64,000 nt of DNA, taken from positions 103,383,689 through 103,447,688 of the forward strand of contig OY804578.1 of the NCBI GenBank assembly GCA_963680875.1, given 5' to 3'. A model generated the notes under the pieces. The model did no database searches and was not told where the DNA came from. It saw nothing but the letters and a program-made list of their open reading frames with translations. This DNA comes from Bathymodiolus brooksi. Lineage: Eukaryota; Mollusca; Bivalvia; Mytilida; Modiolidae. This document shows, piece after piece, positions 44,738 to 56,150 of this stretch. Position numbers and translations under genes: made by a program. Each line of letters opens with the position of its first letter. Position 1 is the stretch's first letter.

Positions 44738-45000
44738 GGCTGGTTTATGGCGTTTAACACCACTTTCAAAAATATGTCAGCTATATCGTGGCGTTCATTA
44801 TTATTGGTGGAGGAAACGGGAGTACCCGGAGAAAACCACCGACCTGCCGCAAACAACTGACAAACTATCAAATAAAATTGCATCAAGTACACCTCGCCAT
44901 GAGCGGGATTCGAACTCACAACGCTAGTGGTGATTAGGCACTGATTGCACAGGTAGTTGTAGATCCAACTACCATACAATCACGACCACAGCGATCCCTT
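44738..45000 (-). mobile_element. SINE-1 copy, well-preserved B box
   Basis: On the minus strand the head is 'cgtgattgtatggtagttggatctacaactacctgtgcaatcagtgcctaatcaccactagcgttgtgagttcgaatcccgctc', with an intact GTTCGAATCC B box. The body and 3' domain follow, and the tail is not telomere-like here. Confidence 0.82.
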
Positions 45001-45044
45001 ACCAAAAAGTAAGTCTTAGCTTAACAATGTAACAATAACTTGAA

Positions 45045-45262
45045 GTCTATGTGTGGTTACTGCCACTTTCAACAACATTTCAGTTTCATCGTAACGGTCA
45101 GTTATGTAGGTGGGGAAAAACCACATGTATAAAGTTTTATCGAGTACATATTTTAATTTGTAGAACACGAACCTACAGTTTTAAAAGTGATATGGACTGA
45201 TTACATAGGTAAATATAGAATTATATAGATATCATACCATCGCACACACGACTGCCCATCGA
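45045..45262 (-). mobile_element. SINE-1 copy, badly worn
   Basis: 'actgccactttcaacaacatttcagtttcatcgtaacgg' and a worn head region 'tgatatggactgattacataggtaaatatag'. Confidence 0.55.
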
Positions 45263-46179
45263 TAATTCCATTAATAAATGCAAATTATTTAAAGAAACGA
45301 AAACATACGTAAAACTTAGTGTAGCTTTAAACTAGGCTTATCTTGGCCACTCACGCGAAAGCAAATGCGCAAACGGAAGATTGGACTGGAATATAATTGA
45401 TAAAATAAGAGGTTTCAGTCCGAGTTCTAGGCTACATCCATGATGCTTTACGAATTGTATTATTTTTAATTAATAATGATATTTCTAGTGCTCTTTCTCC
45501 ACATAAAGAGTTTATGTTGCAGTTTTATATCATAATCAAATAAATGGGACATGTCAGGTTACAACGACACTAGTGACATCTCCTCAATGTCGCCATAGTA
45601 GGTAAATACATTATTTAATCCATACGGGCTTCGTGTGTCAAATTCTTGCAGTAATGTCTCGACAACCATTGCCATTAACTTCCTTCTTGGTGATTACAGA
45701 GAGAATTGATATGACAGCAAGTGTCAGTGGTTGATTAAGATATACTTTACTGCTGCACCTCATGGTTTCTTCATCAATACTTGTATCGCATTGTTCATAT
45801 TGATTTGTCTGAGTTTACCAATACAATCTTGAACATCTCGATGTTGAATTGTATCAGAATTTTACTTTTGTGTATGTGTGTTAAATTTGAAGATGGAATT
45901 CTAAATTGATACTGGAAAACATATCATATTTACACTGGCAGATCAAAGTACCTAGAGCTTAGAAGCTTAAAATATGTTTTGCTCATTTGGAAGGCCCTAG
46001 ACAACGTATGTAATTAATATATACATTTTGTGTGTATATATATATATATGCAAAGCAGATCATTGCCATTTGTAATATACATTCAAATGGCCACACAAGC
46101 AATATCAAAGGCATATTATTTCTGTTTAACTCCTACACACGTCACACGTAAGATATAAATATTTCACAATTCAAACTCA
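45263..46179. other. AT-rich spacer
   Basis: Contains a short (TA)n at about 46034. No gene recognised. Confidence 0.4.
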
Positions 46180-46305
46180 AACAAGGCTACGTTACTCCTA
46201 TGTTAAAGTCATTGCTATAACAATTTTACGGTCGTCATCACAATTTGGTTGGCCGCTACGGAATATCCATATCTCAAATGGCAATAGATCTTTTACAGGT
46301 TATGT
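46180..46305 (+). pseudogene. Penelope-like RT, 3'-terminal piece upstream of the RT core
   Basis: Translates as LKSLL-stop-QFYGRHHNLVGRYGISISQMAIDLL, the C-terminal end of the family, yet it lies directly upstream of the N-terminal part of the next copy. A tail-then-head arrangement is the partial tandem layout typical of Penelope-like elements. Confidence 0.65.
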
Positions 46306-46309
46306 TGCT

Positions 46310-47345
46310 AGGTCTGCCAAATACTCCAGGAAACCTCTTTCCAAATTATTAACATGTATTCTATCAGCGATCAAAACCGGGCTTCAGAGTTACTGTGACA
46401 CTGGCTACTCGAGGAGTGGTGCGAATCAGATGTGGATTCTGCAGAACTTTACAGATCTGTTAGAGTACATTTAGGTCCCTCTCCTCCTGCAATAGCATTA
46501 AAACATTTGACCTCTCAACCCTCTTCACAACTATTCCTCATTCTAAGCTGAAGAACAGATTAAGGGAGTTGGACCAACTGTGTTTCATAGAAAAAGAATG
46601 ACCAACGTAGATACAAATACCTTGCTCTAGGAAGGTACATATCTTTTGTGAGAAAAAAACAACACTCTGATTCTACCAAAAAGTTCTCTGAAACTGAGAT
46701 CATCAACATGATCGAGTCTTGATTGACAACATATTTGTTATGCATGGTGGACGTGTTATACATGGAGTACAATCTGTGCTCTTCTTCTCGCCGACTTGTT
46801 CCTTTATTCGTATAAGGCAGACTTCATACAGAGGCTTCTCACCACAGACAAAAAGAAGCTAACCCGATCCATTAATTTCACGATCCGTTATATAGATGAT
46901 GTCCTTTCACTAAATAATTCAAGGTTTGGTGATTTCGTTGATCGCATCTATGCCACTAAGCTTGACATAAAGGATACCACAGTTACAGATAGGTCTGCTT
47001 CATCCCTTGACCTACACCTGGTGATTGCCAGTGATGGGCGGTTAAGAACGAAACTTTACGACAAAAGATATGATTTCAATTTTCCCATTGTGAACTTTCC
47101 ATTTATATGTAGCAAGTTTCCAGCAGCACCTGCATATGGAGTATGTATATCTCAGTTGATACGATATTTCAGAGCTTGTGGTTCCCTTCAGGATTTACTT
47201 GATATAGGTTTGCTGCTAACAAGTAAGCTACTGAACCAAGGGTTCCTCTTGGTTAAGTTGAAGTCATCACTATGACTTGGTTGACCGTTATGGAATATCT
47301 GTGTTACAAATGTCCACGGATATGTTCCACTTGGTTGGAGTTCAC
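46310..47345 (+). pseudogene. Penelope-like reverse transcriptase, broken
   Basis: Pieces in three frames: SRKPLSKLLTCILSAIKTGL..., CNSIKTFDLSTLFTTIPHSK (RT motif with the first catalytic Asp), a degraded GRVxxGxxxG region ending CALLLADLFLYSYKADFI, FTIRYIDDVLSLNNSRFGDF (palm YIDD), SSLDLHLVIASDGRL, PAAPAYGVCISQLIRYFRAC, LLNQGFLLVKLKSSL, then a deletion and DLVDRYGISVLQM...TDMFHLV. The longest open stretch is 46796-47275. Several stops and shifts precede it. No GIY-YIG endonuclease is visible. The Penelope-like label rests on recalled similarity and layout. Confidence 0.75.
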
Positions 47346-48054
47346 AATCAAATCTGTTATTTCCCGATTTCATTGACATCCATGCATGTACACGTATGTT
47401 GTAATAAAACTGGATTGTTGCTGTCGTTTGTACTAGGTCTACGGAACTGAAGATTCCATAAACATTTAGAAGATGTACCTGTACATTTCTGTCTTCTATA
47501 GTAATATATTTTATTAGAATTGATATTAACATGTGTATTGATGTTACAAAGTAACCTGGCCGGTCTGTTTGAACTTCAAACTCTCACCGTGAACGAATCT
47601 ACTATGTATATGTAACACCAGGTTCTCGTACAAATAGCAACAATCGGATATTCATAGTATTGTTGTTTGCATTTAAATAGACGGTTCAAATGATCAATTG
47701 TTTTAACAATAAGCTGTTCAATACTTTTACGCTATACTTCGATATACATAATAGAAACTGACGAATGTGCATGGAGTATATAAATATGCTTAAGGTGATG
47801 ACAGGGAAACATGCATTATTATATCGTACAATCTGAATTTATTGTTTTCATTTTCCCAGAAAAAATTATAAATACTTAACCTTTTATAAAAAAAAGAATT
47901 ATATAAGCATTTTTTGGTTTTAAAAAAGAAGTTTAAAATAGTAAAAGTACCCCTTAAAATACCTTTAAAGCACGATATTTGCGGGCTCCTTTTCGAATGA
48001 TATTGGCGCGAATATCGTTCAAATCATTTTTGATATCAATTTTGCTTTGGCAAC
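47346..48054. other. Spacer and 5' flank of the transposase
   Basis: AT-rich. Possible worn terminal repeat 'ttataaatacttaac.cttttata' (47868-47890) against 'ttataaatattaactaatctttta' (minus strand, 49411-49436). Weak. Confidence 0.35.
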
Positions 48055-49360
48055 ATGTCTGAGACACGGAAAAATATTGTAAATTCGCAATCTAAAGATA
48101 TTGTATATCACGTTTCGAAATATTTTGAGCAACAAGCTTCAGTTCCATCAACAACGCCAGTAAACGCTTATATCCAGAAAACTGTTGACGCAACTTCTAG
48201 CAGTGAAAGATCGATCCGTAGAATAAGAACAGAAAAATCTGACACTGGGGTGCTACTGTCACCGCCTAAGACGAGAAACCGTGAACCACTGAAGCCGGTA
48301 GATGATTTTGATAGATGCGCTATTAGAAATAAAATTCATGAATTTTATACAGTACGTCGTCAGTTACCAACTATTGCGAAATTGCACGAGAGTTTGAAAG
48401 ATGACATTAAATTTGATGGAAGTGTTTCACTATTGTGCAACATTGTAAAAGAACTTGGCTTCAAATGGAAACGTTCCCAAGGTCGTAGGAAAGTTATTAT
48501 CGAACGATATGACATCGTAGATTTGCGTTGCCGATACCTGAAAAAAATCCACGAGTACCGTGAAAAAAACATGAACATTGTCTACATTGACGAGACGTGG
48601 ATTGACACTTCCTATACAGCGAAATACTGTTGGCAAAGCAAAGATGAAAGAGGTGTTTTACTTCCGATAAGCAGGGGACAACGTCTTATAGTCGTACACG
48701 GTGGTGGTTGTACAGGATTCGCGCCTGGTGATCTACTTGTATGGAAAGCAACATCAAGTACTGGTGAATATCATAGCGAGATGAACGGTCAGAATTTTCA
48801 AAAATGGTTTTGCGAGAAACTTTTGGAGAACATTTCGGTAAAAAGTGTAATCGTTATGGACAATGCGTCATATCATTCTTGTAAATCGGAAAAATGCCCA
48901 AATTCAAGTACTCGTAAAGCAGACATTCAAGCCTGATTAACAAAACATAATATACCGTTTGATAAGAAGCTATTGCGCCCTGAATTGTTAGCTTTGGCAA
49001 AGGCGAATAAACCGGAACCGCAATATATCATAGATGACATTGCGAAAGAAAAGGAATATTATTTTGCGACTTCCACCGTATCACCCAGACTTGAACCTCA
49101 TCGAACTGGTGTGGGCACAACTTAAGAAGATAGTGTCTAGCAGAAATTTCACTAATAAACTGAATGACGTTCTAGAAATTACTAAGGCTGCATTTACAGA
49201 AATTAGTGTACAGAACTGGGAGAACTATTGTAAACATGCCATCAATGTAGAGGAAGAGTATACACGAAAAGACATTGTAATTGACCAGGAAATTGACAAT
49301 TTTGTAATCGAGCTAGCCGATGATAGCAGCAGCAGTGATGACCAGGATAACGTCTACTAA
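48055..49360 (+). pseudogene. Tc1/mariner-superfamily transposase, DD~80E type, nearly intact
   Basis: ATG at 48055 (MSETRKNIVNSQ). The N-terminal 130 residues contain a helix-turn-helix-like region (SERSIRRIRTE, SVSLLCNIVKELGFKWKR). The catalytic domain has Asp179 in VYIDETWID, GQRLIVVHGGG, EYHSEMNGQNFQKWF, Asp269 in VIVMDNASYHS, and Glu in PPYHPDLNLIELVWAQLKK (codon 49103-49105). About 80 residues separate the second Asp from the Glu, against about 34 in classic Tc1/mariner. That fits the DD82E-like clade as I recall it. It ends in an acidic DDSSSSDDQD tail. Only two lesions are seen: an in-frame TGA at 48934-48936 (probable Trp) and one frameshift near 49055. Confidence 0.88.
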
Positions 49361-49598
49361 TTAACTCTATTGATTATTGTTATATTGTCTGTGATATTTA
49401 TATTTTATCTTAATAAAAGATTAGTTAATATTTATAACATGAAATATCAAAAGATACAAAAAAATAAAGCAATCGAATGAAAATGATACATATGAGGGGT
49501 GGACAGAGTGGTAATAGAGTGGAAGAAAGGAAAAGAGGATGGAAGACAGGAAGGAGGGACAGGAGAAAGTGATAAGGGTAGCCAGGGAGATAGTATAT
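49361..49598. other. Purine-rich tract, left part
   Basis: From about 49495 the plus strand is almost all G and A ('gaggggtggacagagtgg..gaaaggaaaagaggatgg'). It continues beyond the inserted element to about 49942. Confidence 0.7.
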
Positions 49599-49776
49599 AA
49601 GGGTAATAACAAAATTACCGAACTCCGAACAATCTTACAAAGGGAAAGTCAAAACTCATAATTATATAAACAGACAAAATCAGTCAACAACCGGAAAACT
49701 GTGAAAACCGTAATGACCCTGACTTGGTACAGGCATTTCGAAAGAAATGGTGGGTTGAATCAGATTTTAAAGCGGA
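49599..49776 (-). mobile_element. Short dispersed element, reverse copy (about 178 bp)
   Basis: The plus strand begins AAGGGTAATAACAAAATTACC and runs to 'cagattttaaagcgg'. The 5' end (right side) is shorter than in the full copies. It interrupts the purine tract. Confidence 0.85.
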
Positions 49777-49942
49777 CCGGAAGAAAGCATAAAAGAGTGT
49801 AAAACAGGAGAAAAGGGACAGAAGGGAGACCGTGAAAAGAGGACGGAAAAAAGAGGAGGGAGAAGGGGGAAGAGAAACAGGAGAAACGGGAAGAATGATA
49901 TGAGAAAGCAGGAGAGGGACAGGAGAAAGGTGGAGAAGAAAA
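49777..49942. repeat. Purine-rich tract, right part
   Basis: 'ggaagaaagcataaaagagtg...aggagaaaggtggagaag'. Low complexity. The mirrored Ser/Phe/Pro-rich frames on the minus strand are artefacts. Confidence 0.8.
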
Positions 49943-52257
49943 ACATACCCAATGTCCGCCTTTCACGTAAACAATTTTGAGAAAGTCCATAATTCGACTT
50001 TTTACCAACAAATATTACCCATCCGATCAACTCTGATGTAGGACAGGCACATTATTTTACTTCGATAACTATTTTACTGCATTGTGTTGGATACACAATA
50101 AAGTCATTTCTTTAAAAAAAAATCTTACGACAAATATTTTCCTCACCGTTATTTTTTTTATAACTTAGGATACCATTTTTTCAAATCGGAGAGCGGGTGC
50201 ATTTACTGCAGCTGTAATAAGGAGAATAAACATATATCTATCATGTTGGTTAAGTTAAAAAAAAATGAAATTTTACTACTTTTAATTATCTTTTTATGAT
50301 TGGTTAATACATATAGTTATATTTTCTCTGTACTTATGCAATTTTGCTCATGAGGATAAATAAATATAAATAAATTATCAATCAATAACTACGATAGTAT
50401 AGAATATAAAAGGTATAATAATTGTCAGTTGACTCTAATTAAATGGATCAGTGAATTCAGATGTAAACTATTTTACCTGTCCACCCTAAATTAAAAATGC
50501 AGGTTCCAATTGAACTACGACCGATAGCCACGCCCGGCCAACTTAGCCTGCATCAACAATATGAGTCACTTTGATAGCAAATATCACCTCCCAAAATATA
50601 GGTGTCCATTTCAATTTAATTCATTTCAATATCCATCGTTGTCATTGACTACCATCACGTGATTATCAAAGCACGTATCAAACCCATCAATATACAAAAC
50701 AGTAAAGGAAATGTAACTAATTGTAATAGAATGACAGAATAATGTAAATGATGCTAGGTTTTTCCGGCAAAAGGAACAATTTACGCGACAAACGATGATG
50801 AATTACAATCATTAGAACCTTTGATATATGTTCTCTCTGCCTTATAATGGTTTTCTGTATTAAGACAAAATGACAAACAGTTGACGACAATTTCCAATAG
50901 GTATCTCGAAGGTCACTTTCTCTCCGTCAATGCAGACATTGTTTTTATTCTTGTTATAGATAAGTTTCTACTTGAAGATGAAAGAGACACAAATAGTTAC
51001 GTAATAGATACGCGTTAGCTGGTTCATTTACTAAATAAACAGCTTGTTTTTATGACAATAGACAAAGTATTTCAAAGATATTGTTGTGGCTAATTGATTG
51101 TTTAATGTCTATGATAGTGTATACATTAAGTGCCCATGAAACATGTAATGATTATGTGTAATGTCCATGTGTCTGAAGGAAAGCAACGGGTGCATAATTC
51201 AATAGAGATGATCGAACTATATCTGTGTGACTTTTTTTTATATCTGGCAGCGCTTATGACTAGCTTTGTCCTGCGTGATAAGCACTTTCATGACCGCATC
51301 ATTTCACTAAAACTACTTTACCCAAGCCACTTTTTTTTTATTAAAGTTTCCGTGCCAAGCCAAAAAGGAGAGATGTTATGTATTTGCGTGTTAAGGGTAT
51401 TGATTTTACCTCTTTCTGTGATTTATCTATAGAATTGCCCAATCATTTTATTTGTATTGATTATTTTCAATTTTTTTTTTTATGAAATCAGTCCAATGTA
51501 TGAGATAAATAGATCAACTTTCGTCGTCACCTGTTTCCGCGGCATCAAAGACAATTATTCAGTCCCACGGAATTAGGTTAGATATAACTGCTTTACATAA
51601 TTGGGGTAGCTAAAAACCATAATTTATATCGGTAGACACGAAATAAGGTTTCTTAACTTGTTTGATTATAGAGTAGTTAACGGATTTACATAGTCTTACA
51701 ATTTAATGATAAGAATTTATAGCTTCATTTTCATTTAGATAAGTTAAGCGGTGTGTCTTGAGAAACATCTTTCTCCAACATTTAAATTGTGCATATGGCA
51801 TAATATAATATACATGTATATTACGAACGTTTCATCCAGGTCGCTACTTATGCAGAATTTATACAATTGCGTTTTCAAAAACTCGAATCTGAAATTCTCA
51901 TTTCTGTGTAAATATTTATCTTATTGTATAACTGTTGTACTTGAAATACCTTTTTGTTGTTAAATCGACAGTAGGGTGAAGATAAAAGTTATAAATGACA
52001 CGTAAATCCAAAATAACATTTTCTCTAAGTGATAGCACGTGTTTATGTAGATAATGAATGATAACACCTTTTAATGTTGATAATGAATGACACGGTTTAT
52101 TTAGAAATAGAATTTTACGGTTTGTTAATTCACTATATATTAAACAAGGTTAAATCAATTATTACTATTCTTTTAAAAAGCGGGTCGTGTAGTTTTCATA
52201 GTAACAACTTCAATACTTAATTATGACATATTAGGTGAGATGTATTAAATTTTGAAA
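49943..52257. other. AT-rich spacer, about 2.3 kb
   Basis: Read on both strands. The 100-residue frame at 51130-51432 has no recognisable domain. Nothing else seen. Confidence 0.4.
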
Positions 52258-52453
52258 ACCTGTGAGTTAGAATTCCGCTCATGGAGAGGTGTACTCGATA
52301 CAACATTTTGTGATGAAATTTTTCAGTGACTTGCGACAGGTCGGTGGTTTTCTCCGGGTACTCTGGTTTCCACCAACAATGTAACTGGCCGCAACGAAAT
52401 AGCTGAAATATTTTTGAAAAAAGTGGCTTTAAACACCATAACCCTAACCCTAT
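52258..52453 (+). mobile_element. SINE-1 copy, head-truncated
   Basis: Starts at the B box remnant 'tgagttagaattccgctcatgg', has the body 'cttgcgacaggtcggtggttttctccgggtactctgg' and the 3' domain, and ends CACCATAACCCTAACCCT. Confidence 0.82.
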
Positions 52454-52524
52454 GAAATAGGAGGGCTTTCCCGACCTAATTTATAAACATGAGGTGAGTT
52501 GCAGATTTATTATTTACAGGTTTG

Positions 52525-53141
52525 GTAAATCTCTGCACAAGATTTGTGTCACAATGTCAGGAGTAAATCTCTGCACAAGATTTGTGTCACAATGTCAGGA
52601 GTAAATCTCTGCACAAGATTTGTGTCACAATGTCAGGAGTAAGTCACTGCACAAGATTTGTGTCACAATGTCAGCAGTAAGTCACTGCACAAGATTTGTG
52701 TCACAATGTCAGGAGTAAGTCACTGCACAAGATTTGTGTCACAATGTCAGCAGTAAGTCACTGCACAAGATTTGTGTCACAATGTCAGGAGTAAATCTCT
52801 GCACAAGATTTGTGTCACAAGGTCAGGAGTAAATCTCTGCACAAGATTTGTGTCACAATGTCAGGAGTAAGTCACTGCACAAGATTTGTGTCACAATGTC
52901 AGGAGTAAGTCACTGCACAAGATTTGTGTCACAATGTCAGGAGTAAGTCACTGCACAAGATTTGTGTCACAATGTCAGGAGTAAGTCACTGCACAAGATT
53001 TGTGTCACAATGTCAGGAGTAAGTCAATGAACAAGATTTGTGTCACAATGTCAGGAGTAAGTCACTGCACAATATTTGTGTCACAATGTCAGGAGTAAAT
53101 CTCTGCACAAGATGTGTGTCACAATGTCAGGAGTAAGTCAC
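52525..53141. repeat. 38-bp satellite, about 16 units
   Basis: Unit 'gtaagtcactgcacaagatt' plus 'tgtgtcacaatgtcagga', in two interspersed variants (gtaagtcactg, gtaaatctctg). It contains the alternating short palindromes CACAAgatTTGTG and TTGTGtCACAA. Units are very similar, so it is young or recently homogenised. Confidence 0.95.
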
Positions 53142-53590
53142 TCAATTAGATATCTACGTATGTATTATCATTATGACGAGCGAGTGAACATCGGAGTGGT
53201 CGATTGCGACCATAAAAATTAAAAACAAGTGCAGTCTGACCTTATTTGATGTCTGACTCTGATTGTCATGATATTGTGATATAAGATGAAACCTGAGAAC
53301 AATTGGTCATTAATTTACTTATAGCATATGTCAGATGTCTGATAACTATTTTTGATTGCATACATAGGAAAATATAGGATTGCTAACATGCATACTACAG
53401 ACTAAAAATATATTCTCTCTGGATTGACCATTCTTGATAACTCCTTCGGTTTTCTCTCACGTTTATTTATCTATCATAGGTATGTTCATAATTAATTTAT
53501 AGATTTGAAAGACCGATATTTTATCAGATTTCCTTTAAAAACAATCATGATTCTTCTAAAGATTCTGGTATTCTTTGTTTTTCATTTACT
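53142..53590. other. AT-rich spacer
   Basis: Nothing recognised. Confidence 0.4.
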
Positions 53591-53599
53591 GTATACATA

Positions 53600-53860
53600 A
53601 ATACAAGAATAAGAACAATTTGCTTGAAGGTGCCGAAATGACAATCAGAATCTGTCAATCGTAGGAGGACACACGGTGCAATGACCAACAGGAAAAGAAC
53701 GGATATACAAGCAATGATCCACAAAACACAATGCAAAAAAGCAAAATACAGTTTAAGCAATTGGAACCCAAATAAAAACGGGAGATAAACTCATGTCCTC
53801 CGGGCCGATAAGAAGTTCCTGTTGCACTAGTGTTACTCTTGTTAGAGCTCCGTTGATAAG
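53600..53860 (+). mobile_element. SINE-2 copy, head-less
   Basis: 'cacggtgcaatgaccaacaggaaaagaac', 'gcaatgatccacaaaacacaatgc', 'ctcatgtcctccgggccgataagaagttcctgttgcactagtg'. Confidence 0.6.
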
Positions 53861-53934
53861 TTATATCGGTTGGCAAAAAGTTGGCCTATCTATTTGGAAA
53901 TGAAGTGAAAAGCAATAATTGACAAAGAACGAAC

Positions 53935-54095
53935 CAGTGGAGTTCGTGTTGCTCCATCTTTAGTTTTCTGTGTAGCGTTTTGCAGATCGTTGTTTGTCAT
54001 TTTAACCTTTTTTGTTTTGGCCATTGTGTTGTCTGTCCTTCTTCTATTTACGAGTTCTGATTATCCCTTTGGTATCTTCAAACTCTTCATAATTT
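53935..54095 (-). mobile_element. SINE-2 copy, reverse
   Basis: The plus strand 'tttctgtgtagcgttttgcagatcgttgtttgtca...ccattgtgttgtctgtcc...cccctttggtatcttcaaactcttc'-type sequence is the reverse of the 30473 body. Confidence 0.65.
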
Positions 54096-54147
54096 TATAG
54101 CGACAGAGAGCGAACAAAAATTAAAACGACGAAATGCCCATAGGATA

Positions 54148-54292
54148 AGGGTTAGGGTCATGGTGTTTAACGCCACTTTCAACAATATTTCAGTCATATC
54201 GTGACGACCAGCTTTATTGGTGGAGGAAACCACCGACCGCTGACAAACTTTATCACATAATGTTGTATCGAGTACACCTCGCCTGGGCGGGA
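54148..54292 (-). mobile_element. SINE-1 copy with telomere-like tail
   Basis: 'aagggttagggtcatggtgtttaacgccactttcaacaatatttcagtcatatcgtgacgaccag' then a truncated body ending 'ctcgcctgggcggga'. Confidence 0.8.
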
Positions 54293-54587
54293 AATGTCTA
54301 TATAATGAGGACAGCACTTTTTAAATAACAACTTGTTGTTGTTTTATAACTAGACAATATTGTTTATGTGAAGCATAAAAGTGTTCTATAAAGCACTCTT
54401 AATACGATAACTCGAGACCAGTATACATAATGCACGCATCCATATATCTTGGAATACAAATTACAAAACAAGCATGACATTGCGTTCAGTTTAATGCATT
54501 TTCGAAATCTAATTATCGCGTTCAATTACACTAGTGAATCGGGGATTAATTGTATCCTTGCGTTGATTGAATTTGTACTATTTAAGG
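54293..54587. other. AT-rich spacer
   Basis: Nothing recognised. Confidence 0.4.
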
Positions 54588-54758
54588 TTAGTCCATACTT
54601 TCTTTGTCTTGTGTTATTGAATATTTTCCATATACCACATATGTTGTAATTAAAGGAAATGCTTTTGAGCTGATACTCATTCAATCTAATCTGGCTTAGA
54701 CTGCCTAAATTAGTAATAATTGATAATCATGACACTCGACAAAGAAAGTATGGGCTAA
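54588..54758. mobile_element. MITE, 171 bp, copy 1
   Basis: Terminal inverted repeats TTAGTCCATACTTTCTTTGTC (left) and, inverted, TTAGCCCATACTTTCTTTGTC (right). The interior 'aatgcttttgagctgatactcattcaatctaatctggctta' has no coding capacity. A second copy lies at 63718-63888. Confidence 0.85.
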
Positions 54759-54769
54759 ATTGTTTATTC

Positions 54770-54853
54770 AATACCTGGTCATTAGTATATGAAAAAGAAT
54801 GCATCTCGGCTTCGCCTTAAGGCATTCTTTTTCATATACTATGACCAGGTATT
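54770..54853. repeat. Long hairpin next to the MITE
   Basis: Arms AATACCTGGTCA..AGTATATGAAAAAGAATGC and its complement, about 32 bp and almost perfect, around a 19-nt loop (54803-54821) that holds ggcttcgcc. The same hairpin, more worn, follows the second MITE copy. Confidence 0.88.
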
Positions 54854-54858
54854 AAATA

Positions 54859-55025
54859 TCCTATACATATATATCTTATTCCCTGTCAGTATGCCGATTT
54901 GCTTAAAAGAAATAGAGAACAGTATACCTTAAAACAGTTTAGAATGTTAGCCTTTCCCAATTCGATCTTAATATATCATTTTCTTTATGTGTCATCATAA
55001 TAATGTGTCACCGTTTATGATCTAT
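54859..55025. other. AT-rich spacer
   Basis: Nothing recognised. Confidence 0.4.
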
Positions 55026-55175
55026 GGATGTGTAACGCCACTCTCAACTATAATTCATTTTTATTTATGAAGGGAACCTGTGTACACGGAGAAAACCACC
55101 CACTGACCTGTTCCAGGTTACTCACAATGCAAATTGTATCACATAACGTTTGCATGGAGCATGCATTGCAACTCA
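55026..55175 (-). mobile_element. SINE-1 copy, partial
   Basis: 'gtgtaacgccactctcaactataattcatt' and 'gaacctgtgtacacggagaaaaccaccc'. The head is missing. Confidence 0.6.
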
Positions 55176-55299
55176 TTTATTACAAATGTAATGAAAAACC
55201 CCCGCAAAAAAAACACACTGTCGGAATAGTTCCACCATCCGATACAAAAACAAATCATAGAAACAGTCAAAATCGATACCCATCGCACAAATATACATA

Positions 55300-55375
55300 A
55301 CTCCTCACTTTCCCGTCTTGGTACAGACACTTCATTGAAAAGTGGAGAGGTTAAACTAGTTTTATAGACCCAAAC
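55300..55375 (+). repeat. Worn relative of the 192-bp element core
   Basis: 'actttcccgtcttggtacagacacttcattgaaaagtggagagg' resembles 41812-41880 and the reverse of the 192-bp element's middle. Confidence 0.5.
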
Positions 55376-55889
55376 CTCCCCTATTCGTGAATTTGTTTGC
55401 AACTGCGCTTTTTACTCCATCACTGTCAGTGGACAAATGAATGAATTACCTTTATTCCCCTAAACTAACAACATAGTTACAGAGTGGATATATACATTAC
55501 TATGCATAAAATATGATAATAAGCATCTGTGAACTATTGTATAATAGTTAACTAACCACAATACAACATGTTGATTGATAGTTGTATCGTAATAATACAA
55601 CGGTTTTTCATACATTGTAAAAATAAGATCGATTGTGCATGAACAACATCGTGAAATACTTCATTACAAAAACAAGTCTTTATCATGGTTTGAAGTTGAT
55701 TGATTGCCTAATTGTTATTCAAAGTCAAACATGTAGTTTTCTTGACGAAAACAAATCTGCATCTCGCAATGCAAGTGACAGTGTGATAGGCATCTGTCCG
55801 GAAGTTATAAACTCCGCAAGGAAACAGAAGAGTAATGGATAGGATCGGTTAAATTGTCATATCAACAGGTCGCAATTTAACAACCTACC
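55376..55889. other. AT-rich spacer
   Basis: Nothing recognised. Confidence 0.4.
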
Positions 55890-56150
55890 AAACAGTTACT
55901 TATTAGGAATGTGACTTTCTCGAAACACGGAATGTTAATATACACTCCGTCCAAAGGTGCCAGTTGTGTATTTGGTAGACCTTATACAGCTATCTATCTG
56001 GGTAGCAACTAGTACTGGTCACAGTTATTTTCTAGGGGTGTGACTTACTCTAAGCACAAGGTGATAATATGTGTTTCATTTCTAGCGCCTGTTGTGTATT
56101 TTGTACACCCCGTACAGTCATCAATCCGGTGTCATCTTAGGATGTTTGTA
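55890..56150. repeat. 130-bp tandem duplication
   Basis: 'cagttacttattaggaatgtgactttctcgaaaca...cagttgtgtatttggtagacc' is followed by a diverged copy 'cagttattttctaggggtgtgacttactctaagca...cctgttgtgtattttgtacacc'. Confidence 0.75.
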
